Both the position numbers and the translations under genes were made by a program. The notes under the pieces were generated by a model. That model worked only from the letters and a program-made list of their open reading frames with translations, did no database searches and had not been told where the DNA came from. Shown here piece after piece: positions 13,301 through 25,300 of a DNA stretch of 64,000 nt. Numbering within the stretch: position 1 is the stretch's first letter; each line of letters begins with the position of its first letter. Origin of the DNA: Onchidella celtica (lineage: Eukaryota; Mollusca; Gastropoda; Systellommatophora; Onchidiidae); assembly GCA_963931925.1 (NCBI GenBank), contig OZ007571.1, positions 35,692,233-35,756,232 of the forward strand. The letters run 5' to 3'.

Positions 13301-16300
13301 TTTAAATTTTGATCTTATACAAACATTTGGTAAATGTTTGGATTAAGACTTTGCTAGACTATCTACTATACACAACTGAGTTGTCAATTCTGACCAGTAT
13401 ACAATTTGACAGACTTGATGCTGGCAGCTGTTTTTGTTGGGGTTTTCGTTAGGCATCATTTTCTTCTTTGCGGTGACATTGATTAAAGAAATTGATATGT
13501 TCCATTTTATCTGTAAAGGTCAAAAATAATTGCTGGAAGTGGAAGACCCAGTGACACATAACTAGGTGATGACAAAATTTTGCTCATCATGAACTACTAT
13601 TATGAACCTATAATCCTAACATTTTTCGTGAACACTTTGCTGTCAAAAACATAGGATTGGGATAGGGAAGGATAGCTGATATGAATTCAGAGTTATTAAA
13701 ATATTTTTTCTTATATAACTGCAGTATATTGTCATGTGCACATAGAAGTCCTACTTTTGCCAGTTGCCAGAGCTTGCTTGTCTTGTCTTTAAGTCTTGTT
13801 TTGTTTTATTTAAAAATCTCCACTGTTGTATTGCCAATTGGTTTTGGCTTCAGAAATAGAAATGGATTGCATTGTCAGTGTGAAGTGTTGCCAGTGCTTG
13901 AATGGTCTGTGTGCTAGCCAGAGATTGTTGAGATCTTGAATCTTTTCATCTACAAACACATTTACTGCCTCCATATTAATATTATGTCATGTTCCCACCT
14001 GTTCAGATATTAAATGATTTTTACATTGGCTTATGCTGATTGACTGAGACTTATTGTTCTGTTCACACAATTGCTGCATTTGGTTCTAAGATGTAGAGTG
14101 ACTGCAAGTTTTGTCAAACAAAGGGAAACAGGCGATAAGATAATAGAGACTCGTATCTTTTAAAAGTGCATTCCTCATGCATCAAATAAAAGGACATTGA
14201 AAAAATTGGCACTGTTTGTTTTGGAAAGGGTTGGACGAGCAGATTTTTTTGTGCTGAATTTGTGCAGGGTCTGAGAGCTCAGCATGGAAAACTTTTATTT
14301 TAAAGCATCTTCCTCTTCTCTGAGGATTCATTTTGACCAAAACTATATATACCGGAAGAGATGTGAAAAAATAATCTGAGGGAATTCTCTGTAACTTCAT
14401 GGGAGGCCATTCCGTCCTTTTAAAAACTGTTGGAATCAATGGGAACTGGCATAGTTCTATCTGACCCCATCATGAATCCCCACAAGTACATATCAGTCAC
14501 TTGTTGGAACCTCATTAAAACTAAACTTGAAGGCTGTAAGTAGGGGACCATAGCAGGGTTTCTGCGCACCCCAGGAATTCCAGGGCCCCCTGGAATTTTA
14601 AATTTTTTATAAAAACCCCTGGAAAACCCCTTAAAAAAGTGAATTACCCCTGGAATAGCCCTGAAATTTATATTTTCAACAATTGGATAAGGCATGTAGG
14701 TAATGTATTTTCTGCAAAAGGAATACGAGAAAATTGTATTGTAATACATGTACAAGAGAACAGGAGAGAGCTCCTGTGAGTCAGTGAGTAGTTACCAGTG
14801 GTTTTTTTCTCTTATTTTCCGCCCTTTAAGTAGCCCTGGAATTAAACATTTTACTCCTGGAAAAGCCCTGGAAAATATTTCCAAAAGATGTGCAGGAACC
14901 CTGCCATAGTATTTAACATTGAAAGTTATAGCTGAGCAGTGAACACAACTCAGTATTTTTTCTATAGGCCCATTGCGAATGACATCACGTTTTGTTTTGT
15001 TCTTCTGACACCCAAAGATGGCCGGTGGATCAGCTGATGAGTGTAACTTCAAGATATGTCTAAGCGCTTAAAATGCCTGTTGGTTGCATTGTAGTTGATA
15101 TTGTTATGACAGGGGTGAAAAGGCTGGATCCAAGCTGGTCAGATTCAGGATCATTCCCTACCATCTGTGTAAACAAGGGAAAGGAAGTGAAAGAGTTGAC
15201 GGAACATCTCCCATTGAACATGTACACACATGCCATTGTTTATTGTAGCGAACTACTTTAAGCTCGCTGCCGGTTGGTTCGCGGTGCCTCAAATGCTCAC
15301 AGTGCAAATCAGCTAACGAATCAAAATCAGTGCTACAATCAGCTTGATGATGCGTGGGTCCTTACATCAAAGATGGCCGATATGCGCAATGGGCCTATTT
15401 GGCTTTGTCATGAGATTACACTCCCCCAACAACAGCATTTGATTTTAGTTTGAATGAGTTTCCTGCAGCCAAACAACAATACAATGTATGTAGGAACTTT
15501 AGTTTTCTATTGATTACAGGGGAATACAGCACACATATTTCAAATGTTTATTTATGTGTAACTAAAGTATTTAACTCTTTGTGTGCCAGTCACTGTTACA
15601 TCGGTTCTTCCGCTGGTCACCTTTATGCCAATCACCGATGTATAGGTGCACAAGAATGCCTGGTTATTTTGTTTCGGGAAGAAAGAGAGTCAACTTTCTA
15701 TTAATAGATGCTGCTGTATTAGTCTTCTTTCATCTCCCCCACTATATTCTTCCTGTATCGGCAAACGCGGAAAAATTCATGGCACACAAAGAGTTAAGAT
15801 GCCTAGATAATAGAATTTTTCTTCGTCCTATAAAATCAGGTATGGTTTCATGAAAGAGCAAGAAATATCTCATAACATTACCAAATAAGAGGGATAAATA
15901 ACAAGTGATTGCGGTCATGTGTGCCCAAACACAAAATGACAGAACAATGCATTGAGAGTTAATCAATTAAGAAAAAAAATGGAAACTAAGTCTTCATGCC
16001 AAAGCAGCTGGGAAGCACAGCCACATGATGGAGCCTTTCCAGTGTAGTGCATATTGATGATATTACCACAACTGAATGTTATGGGCATGATTAAACTAAA
16101 AGTTGTTTTTTTTTACTTATAGTTACATGTATTTATCATTACTGGTATATTGTCTTTATTTGTGTGCATGTTGCGTGTAGAAGTTGCATAAAGTCATCTC
16201 ACATCCATTCCTTGTCATGGTCTGTATCCCGATTACTATGAGAGCTGTATTTGTGCAAACAAAAAGAGGGACCATCTGTCTCATAGTGGATGTCAATAAC

Positions 16301-19300
16301 TTGATACATTAATGTTTTAGGTGCAATATTAGCTTTCACAACAACAAAGCCATACACTATAAGCATCCAATGTAATCTGAACCATATTCATAAGGTCTGC
16401 TCCGCTGTTAGTCCACACATCTGAGATGTAAATGGAGGAACACAACACATAAAAGAGAAACAAATATTTTGAAATGCATGCAAATGTATAATGTAACACA
16501 CTCTGGAACTTCTCTGTAAAATTTAACTACCAAAACTACTTTCTTAGTTTTAGCTACATGTAACAGTGTTATAAGAAACACCAATTAATACATGTAACTA
16601 AGCCTGTACCTTAATGCCTTAATTCCTGCTTCAGTTCAGAGGTGGCGAAATATTTACTACAACTCCCAATGTACTAGTGGAATTTCCTGTTTCAGTCATA
16701 CAAATTTAATTTGCCCCAAACTGAAGACTCCACAGTCTAAAACACAGACTGCATCTAGGTCTGTGGTAAAAAATTTGATAAACATTTTCCAGATTTACAG
16801 CTGAATGTTTTAAGTTATTTATTTAAACCAGTAAAGGTGCACATGCATGTCTGTGTTCTCTCCCACAGTCACGACCATTGTTCTCTCAGTACTTTTCCCC
16901 CCCTGGCTTTACTTCCTCCTTTCTTTTGCTGTAAGAGTGTAAAAGTTTGCGCTGGAGTGGACAACCTGAGATATAAAAAACTAATTCTCTGAATTTCCAG
17001 AAAATTTTATTTCAAGCTCACCTTCTGGGGTCCCATAAAACTTTCCATAATCTTATCATGGAAACTGTCATGTGCACATAGAAGTCCTACTTTTGCCAGT
17101 TGCCAGAGCTTGCTTGTCTTGTCTTTAAGTCTTGTTTTTTTTTATTTAAAGATCTCCACTGTTGTATTGCCAATTGGTTTTGGCTTCAGAAATAGAAATG
17201 GATTGCATTGTCAGTGTGAAGTGTTGCCAGTGCTTGTGAATTGTGAATTGTGTACTGCGCCTGGCAGGCTGCGTTACAATTTGCTCTGTAGTTTCTGTGT
17301 ATTTTTAGTATTTCATCACTGGATTTCATTTCTGAAACTTTGTGGACTGTTAGTTCAAGTGGCTGTGATCATTTTGGCATAAAAATTATGAGATTTGGTG
17401 TGAAAACTAGCTGGATTTTCAAGAGTATTTCTTACATGATGGAGTTTTTTATATTGGCCATAGCTATATTCAACCTTTCACGCTTCGTTTGGAGATTCGT
17501 GTTCACTCACGCGCCTATCCCACACACAGACCACACAGGTAACAGGGGAAATCCCCAGTCAAGATTTATTGCCTTGTCACTCTACGGCCAGCGACAGGCA
17601 GAGTTGGAGAATGAAAGGGCTATCTGGTTACAGGACAGTGGGGAAACTAAATTATACCCTGTGCAGAAGGAGTTAACATCTGTGCATATTGTGTACACCA
17701 AAGATCAGTTGAGGAGTGTAAAGAGTCAACGCACACACCCTGTGCCATCAACCCTACTAAATAAACTGTCTATTTTAGGTATCAAAAGACAGCCTTGTTC
17801 GTGTGGAGCAAAGAAGGTTAAGAGAGGAAAACGGGGTTGTAATGACTAACCGTGGAGCGGAGACAGAACAAAAACGGAAGGCTACAATTTCACCTAACTT
17901 GATTACTATTGACACTAGACTGAACACACAAGATCTATCTTCAAATTTAAAAGTTATGTTGCTCAACACTCAGTCTGTCCGAAATAAAACTGCTATTGTC
18001 AGTGATTTGATATGTGAAATGAACGTCGACCTCGCATTTCTTACAGAAACGTGGCTGTTAGCTAGTGGTGATGAAATAGCATTGCATGATCTAACACCCC
18101 AGGGATTTAAAACAACATCATTCCCACGGCTTACAGGCAGAGGAGGAGGAGTATGTTTGATGTACAGAGAGTCCATCCATGTATGTAGTAAGAGAATATC
18201 CCATTATGCCAGTTTTGAATGTATGGAATCGGAAGTTGTCTTGAATAGTCGGCCCTTTACCTTCCTGTGCATCTATCGGCCCCCTCCAAACAGAATGAAC
18301 AAATTTACCACCAAAAACTTTATTGAGGAATTTCAAGACCTAATTGACGCATACATGGGCAGAAAGCATCGACCCATGGTTTTGGGAGACTTCAACATTC
18401 ACTTTGATTCGGAAAGCGACCAGGACGCAATGGCTATGAAAAACATTCTAGCCACTCGAGGAATTATACAAATCATCAACAGCCCCACCCATAACAAGAA
18501 TCACATTCTAGACTGGATTGTTATTGATGAGAACGCTGTTTCAACAAAAAATCTCCAGGTAGCGGACAAAGCCATCAGCGACCATTATGTCATCACGGTA
18601 GAGCTAGACATTGAAAAACCGGGACCGCATAAACGTACTATCACCGGCAGAAATGTAAAAAACATGAACCAATGTCAGTTTCATGCAGACTTGGAAAAGC
18701 TCAGTCCGTCCATACTACAAAGCCCAAACAAAGTCGAACGTTATAATGTTCATATGCGCGAGTTGCTAGACCGACACGCCCCTCTTCGCACCAGGACTGT
18801 TTCAGAACGACCCTCAGCACCATGGATGACGCTAGACATCAAAGCGGCTAAGGCTGAACGACGACAGGCAGAGAGGAAGTGGAGAGTGACAAAACTAACA
18901 GTACACAGACAAATATACAAACAGATGCATCATAGAGTGAAAGAACTGATCTGTGCTGCTAAAAATGAATTTTTTAATTACATGATATCAGATTGTACTT
19001 CAACGAGGAACTTATTTCGATTAAGTAAATTTCTTTGTGGTAAAGCAAAATCAAGCGCATTTCCTCAGTATATCCCACAAAGTGAGATAGCTGACAGTTT
19101 TGGCAAGTATTTTAGTGAAAAAATCTCAGCAATACGATCAAAACTTGATTTGTCTTCCGCCCCACCACCCAAATTTGAATCATTTGCTGGCACTGAAATG
19201 TCACATTTTGACACTGTTTCAGTGGAAACTGTTAAGTCAATTATAAAGTTCTCCCCACCTAAGTCATGCTGCCTGGACCCCATTCCAACACCTGTGTTAA

Positions 19301-22300
19301 TTGACAACATAGATAGTTTTGCTGAGATTGTTACAGTTATTATTAACGAATCGCTCCAGTCAGGAACAGTCCCATCACCTTTTAAACAAGCAATCGTTGC
19401 ACCCCTTTTGAAGAAGAACAATTTGTCCCCAGAAGAATTGAAGAATTTCAGGCCCGTGTCAAATCTTCCATTTGTATCAAAAATTTTAGAAAAAGTAGTT
19501 CTTGGTCAATTGAAGAACCACCTGAGTCAAAATAATTTAAATGAAGTGTATCAATCTGCCTACAGGGAATTCCATAACACAGAGACTGCCCTTCTCAAAG
19601 TTCAAAACGATCTCTTGTGTGCTGCTGATGGAGGGATGGTTTCCATCTTGGCCCTCCTTGACCTTAGTGCAGCTTTTGATACTATTGACCATTCTATCCT
19701 CATTGAGAGGCTAGATAAGACCTTTGGTTTATCTGGGACTGTTCTCAAATGGTTCAAGTCATATCTATGTGACCGTACTCAATCAGTTCTTGTAGATAGA
19801 AATATGTCAACATCTTTCAAACTACATTTTGGTGTGCCCCAAGGATCTGTATTGGGTCCTCTTTTGTACACGCTGTATACACAGCCACTTGGTTCAATCA
19901 TAAGAAAGCATAATGTGAAATATCATATGTACGCTGACGACACCCAGCTGTATATGTCTGTTCCACCCTGTGACATCAAGAAACTAGTTACTTCTATAGA
20001 GTGTTGCACTGATGATGTGAAAAACTGGATGGAATCTAACAAGCTAAAGATGAATGAAGATAAGACTGAAGTGATATTGTGTAACACAAAGAGAGGATGG
20101 AATCCGAGTGATGTAGATCATATCTGCATTGGGAATGAGAACATATCTTTTTCAGAGAAGGCTAGAAATTTGGGGGTATATTTTGACTCAAAGCTTTCCA
20201 TGCATTTCCATGTTCATAATTTGTGTAGAACCATCTACTGTGAGATGCGCAGAGTAGGTCAAATGTCATCTTTTCTAAGCGAAGACTCTGTGAGGGTCTT
20301 GATCTCATCGTTTATATTTTCTCGCTTAGATTACTGCAATTCCCTTCTTGCGAACTTATCCAATGAAACTTTAAACAGACTGCAACGATTTCAAAACCAA
20401 GCTGCTAGAATTGTCTTAAAGAAGAAAAAGAGTGAACACATTACCCCCATGCTTATTAAACTGCACTGGTTACCAGTTAAGTTGCGAATCCAGTACAAAA
20501 TAGCAGTTCTGTGTTACAAGTGCATAAACAAAACTGCACCACCTTACCTTTCCACTCTGGTAGAGCCCTACTCACCACCTCGTTCTTTAAGATCAGGCTA
20601 TCAGGGCCTTCTTAAGATTTTTAACTGCAAGTCAAAGAAACTAGGAGGCAGAGCATTTACACACTGTGCCCCGCACATCTGGAACTCACTGCCAAACTCA
20701 TTGCGGGAAGTATCTACCGAGTCAAAATTCAAAACTGGTCTAAAAACCCACCTTTTTAAAAAACACTTTCAGTTGTGAAGTCTCATTCCCAATCCATTTA
20801 TTTTCTCATTTCACTTTAATTTTGCTGTTTTATCGTTTAATTTCTGTCTTATACTATGTTATGTGTGTGTATCTATGTATACAATGTATGTGTAGCAGAG
20901 AGAGAGCGTGAGAGAGAGAGAGTGAGTTGCAGATGGAGAGAGCACGACTTTCTGTAAAGCGCCTAGAGCAAACAGTTTGGATTGGGCGCTATATAAATGA
21001 TCTTCATTATTATTATTATTATTATGGACATAAGCAAATCTTGAGGCTGCATTTTTCAATTCTCCGATCTGGTTTGAAAGGTTTCATACGATTTTCGTAT
21101 GTCATTATATTCAGTTGTGGTCACCAATTTTCTCAGCTTGTCAGGCACCTGAAGACTATCAACCAGATCAAATCTGTTTGACATTTGTCTTTGCTGTCAG
21201 TAGTTAATCATTCATCATGGTTAGCCATTGACAAGAATAATAGACATGTAACATCTATGGTTCATGCATGTAGATTCTTTGTGTAGACGTCATGGAGTTG
21301 AACTGTTGTACCTAAATCCTCAGTTATTATATCATATTTGCCGGCAGATTATTGTGCTAAATAGGATAATCATATCATGGGTTAAGCCTTCGTAACACTG
21401 TCTTTGCACTTGTGCTATCCTTTTCTCTGTGTTAAATAATTTTTGCTTCATTGCCCCACATACACCAGTTGTGAACATGTGCAGTCTTATGATTCTGCAA
21501 TTGAGTTTCCTTTACGTAGGGCTTTTGTGTTAAGAGTAACTTTGTGCAAAAATTTTTTGTCGGGGGTTAAATTTCTTTTCTTGTTGTGTTTTCCTTTAAA
21601 TTAAGTTTACTCATGCTTTTGGTGTGGTCATTTCATGTATGGTAAAGCACTCATGATGTGTTATAAAAGGAGATATATGTGAACACAGACAATGTTGGCA
21701 GCGATAGGAGGAATAACACAATTGAAATGTTGATCACAATTATTTGGATTCAATGACTGCAGATGGCAGGTCAGTGGTGTCATTGTGTCTTTTGCCTTTA
21801 TTATTATTTAATTACTGTATGCTACTTCAGTGGAGGCACTTCTAATTTCTCTCAGCTCAGGCCAGCTTGTGTACTCAAATCACTAAATAATTTTGGTAAT
21901 CACTGTCATACTCGGTGCCAGTGCAAAATGAGTTCTAATGCTGTTTTTCTGCAGTTCCAAGATCGTGAAACAAACTTCATCTGTGAACATCTTATCACTT
22001 ATTGAATGGGCATAGCTGGAAGGAATGTCTTTTTTTTTTTTTTTTTTTGCAGATTCGTGAACTTGTGCCCTCCATCCACCTTTTTTTTTTTTTTACATTC
22101 CTTGAAAACTCAGATACATATGTATTATCTGTATCTATTAACTACTCTTAAATTTATGGCTGCCATGTGTGTGGAAGAAATCCTGTAAACAGGGCTCATG
22201 CTAAGGACTTTCTATGTTACTTTTATATTCCTTTTTGCATGGTTGTGACATGATTTGATGAGAATTTCACATATCTATTCCTGAGCTCCTTTTTTTTCAC

Positions 22301-25300
22301 AGTGCCTCAGGCTGTCCTTTGGCTAACAAGCAGAGAGGAGCCAGGCAAGCTGGATTAGTGACAGAAAATCAAGATCCAGATTTAACTGCCTGGGATGGCA
22401 GTAAAGCAGAAAACATCTAGTGAGTTGCAGTGCTATAAAAAAAAAATTCAGTATTTCCCGACCACTCAATCTAGACAACCCTATCGCTAACCTTATCCTT
22501 ATCCCAACCTTAAACTTGTCCCTAACATTGTCTTTATCCCAAACCCTAACCCTAATATTATACCCAACCGTACCCCTTATTCTTTCAAGCAGGAAACAAC
22601 AAGAAAATCTGTAAAGAATTGTAAGAGTTGATAGAGGCATATGGAGGTAATAGATCAGGAGAAACCATATCATGCTGAGTTTTTTTTAAAGGCAAAGATT
22701 TGTTTTCATTTTCAATGGGCGAGCAGATTATGAAATATCACCCCAAAAAAGGAATTGTGATAACAGTTCAGGAACAAACTGAAGACCACAAAAGTAGTTG
22801 ATTCGAGACAGCTGCCTTCCACTTTAAAATTGCTTTGGCCCTTTTCTACACTTAAATCAGGACATAGTGATAACAAATAGACAAAAAGGACCATAGTCTC
22901 CATTTATGTGGCATGTTTGGATGAGATATCTTGTTGTTTAATCCATTCTTTAGCAATCAGATAGAATCAAGTAAGTTGTAAGATGCTATGACTGTTGGAA
23001 TAGACATTGTTTCCCTACATTGTGAGACCTTAAAATTGTTTTCTGTACTTTTGCATGGACACTGAATAGTAATCATGTGCTCATGGTCTTCATTGATGTT
23101 TAGTGGGGCAGTTACGTGAGTTTACAATGACATAACTAGTGGTTTCTTCCAATCTTTAACAGTTCTGAAAAATCAAATAAGATACATGTGCCATGACATT
23201 TTTCTTTGCTCTGCTCCAGTTGTCCAATCATGGGCTGTGATGGTTCTGGTCATTCCAGTGGAAGTTTCCAGTCACACCGCAGTGTCTCTGGTTGTCCTCG
23301 GGCCACTGCAGCAATGAAGAGGGCCCAGCTATCCCCCAAAGAGTTAACCTTATTGCAGATGAAGGCCCATGCTGGAGAAGGTAAAGCACTGCTTGTGTGA
23401 CAGAAAATACAGTTACTTTCAGTTGTTTTGTTTTTTTTAATGGAAAATATATGTATTAGAATTAATTTTATATAAACCATGTTTTACTTCTAACCTACTA
23501 GTGAGTTAAAGACCTGAAACATTTCTGTGCAGGCAGTCCTTGACCAACAATAAAATTTTAATTATCTTTGTCGAGTCATCAGCTGTTTAGATGGAAGTAG
23601 AAACTCACAATCTTTATTTGGTTGATGTAGATGAATACTTAGCTGCACTGCAAACAGTGGAAAGTGATGATTTATTAGTGATGGTTTAGGATATTGAAGA
23701 ATTAGTGATGATGGTTAATGAGAATGAGAAACTACAAAGAAAACTTTTTTGTTTTGTTTGCATCCTTGGATTACTTTTCTCAAATTGCCCAGACAATTGC
23801 TGTCTCTTAACTCTCACCCTGCACGCGCCACCGTAACCCTTTGTGTACCACCGACTGCTATAGCGGCCTACAAATTTAGCTGTCGGGATTCACAGTGAGG
23901 TGTTTTTATTTTTCGTAGCGCAAACGACGGGAACTTGTCATATTTACTTCCATTTCTAACGATAATAGAGTGATTTCCCTTTGTGAAAAGCCCAGATATG
24001 GAGCTCTCCAAGATTGGAGAGTATTTTTTCTGAATTTATTTTGTCATTTAGAGCAATGAACACGACGCTTACTAACATAGCAGCAATGTCGGACTCTGGC
24101 GGCGATAGTTCTGATGCTTCAAGCATTAATTGATGTTGAAATGACAGATGTAATTGTTGGTGATGATGGAGATGGGAACATTGATGAGCTTTTGCCACCC
24201 AACCTCGACAACGGGTCGCTTCAATGAGCCTGCTTCTAAAAGCAAAAATCCATTGCAGCTCTGACTATTTCAAGAATAAAAATCAGATAAATTTCAGAAT
24301 CATTCATGTCTCCAGTTTTGTTACTTTAACAGTTTCTGTGTTCATTTTCCTCCATGAAAATATATACTTTGTGTGGTTTATTTCAAGAAACACATTTTAT
24401 GTATTTTTTTTTTGTGAACACAACCTAATATTTGGAACGTTTGTTCCGGGGGAGGGGTAGTTTGAACTGCCATCATGGTCAGGTGGGTGGCACACAAAGG
24501 ATTAAAGTCCGCTGTCCGGTCAGTGACATTACTCACGGAGAATCTTATCTGGGGTCACTGACCCATTGCCGCAGTATATCTTGGTGATCACACATGCTGT
24601 CCACGTGGTTTGGTTTTTATTGATCGGTATGAAAACATTCGCTGCCATGCCTTATCACACTTGATAATGAATTAACCAGCAAAACCTTAGTCTGTCAGTC
24701 TAACCAATGATCTGACTTATGATTCCAAACTGACAGCTGTAGTTTTCGTGAGAACGAAGAACGATAACTAGCCACGCCTTCCCAAGCCCTACACAAATGG
24801 TTTCATCCTGACTGACACATACTAATAAACCAATGTGGGCATTTGGGGCAAAGATTATTTCAGAGCTTGTTTCTGATTGGTTCTTAGATACAGACAACTC
24901 CAGATGGCGGTCAGCTTGTGAGAAAATGAGATAATATTGCAAATTTGTTGAGCAACAGTTCGCATGTCGATGTTACATCTTTTGAAAGTGTGGGGAGAGC
25001 CTTTGAAAGCTTAGTCTTTGTGATTCCGACCAGTGGTTCACTGGTTAACATGTCCATGTCACAATGCCTTTGATTTAGAAGAGATACAGTGAACAATAAC
25101 ACGGTGGTTACTTCTCAAAAAGGTCAGTGACCTGATGCGTGAAAATACGGGTGGTGCGTTCAGCTTGACCTTGCCGACTTTTGCCACCCGTGTGGGGTGA
25201 ACTCTTGGGAAGCATGGGCGGCATTTGATGCCTTGCGCAGGGTGAGGGTTAACTTTATACAGAAAAAGGCTGGTTTCTCATGTCAATTGGCAGAACAGCG

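Larger units (their letters stand above)
17235..21025 (+). mobile_element. Near full-length non-LTR retrotransposon (L2/CR1-group LINE)
   Basis: Boundaries: a head motif beginning TGAATTGTGAATTGTG at about 17,235, which recurs as the head of the short element at 42.15-42.39 kb. The 3' tail reads gtaaagcgcctagagca, then gcgctatataaatg, ending in ATT repeats (20.99-21.02 kb). Inside are an upstream ORF and a 991-codon ORF2 with AP endonuclease and RT. It lies sense-oriented in the intron that splits MYT1 finger 4. No target-site duplication was found by eye. Clade assignment rests on the RT spelling and is approximate. Confidence 0.85.

Noticed and set aside
24911-25102. Identical 63-aa ORFs in three places as a host peptide family
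   Set aside because: They lie inside near-identical copies of transposable element A, so identity reflects recent copying rather than demonstrated protein selection.
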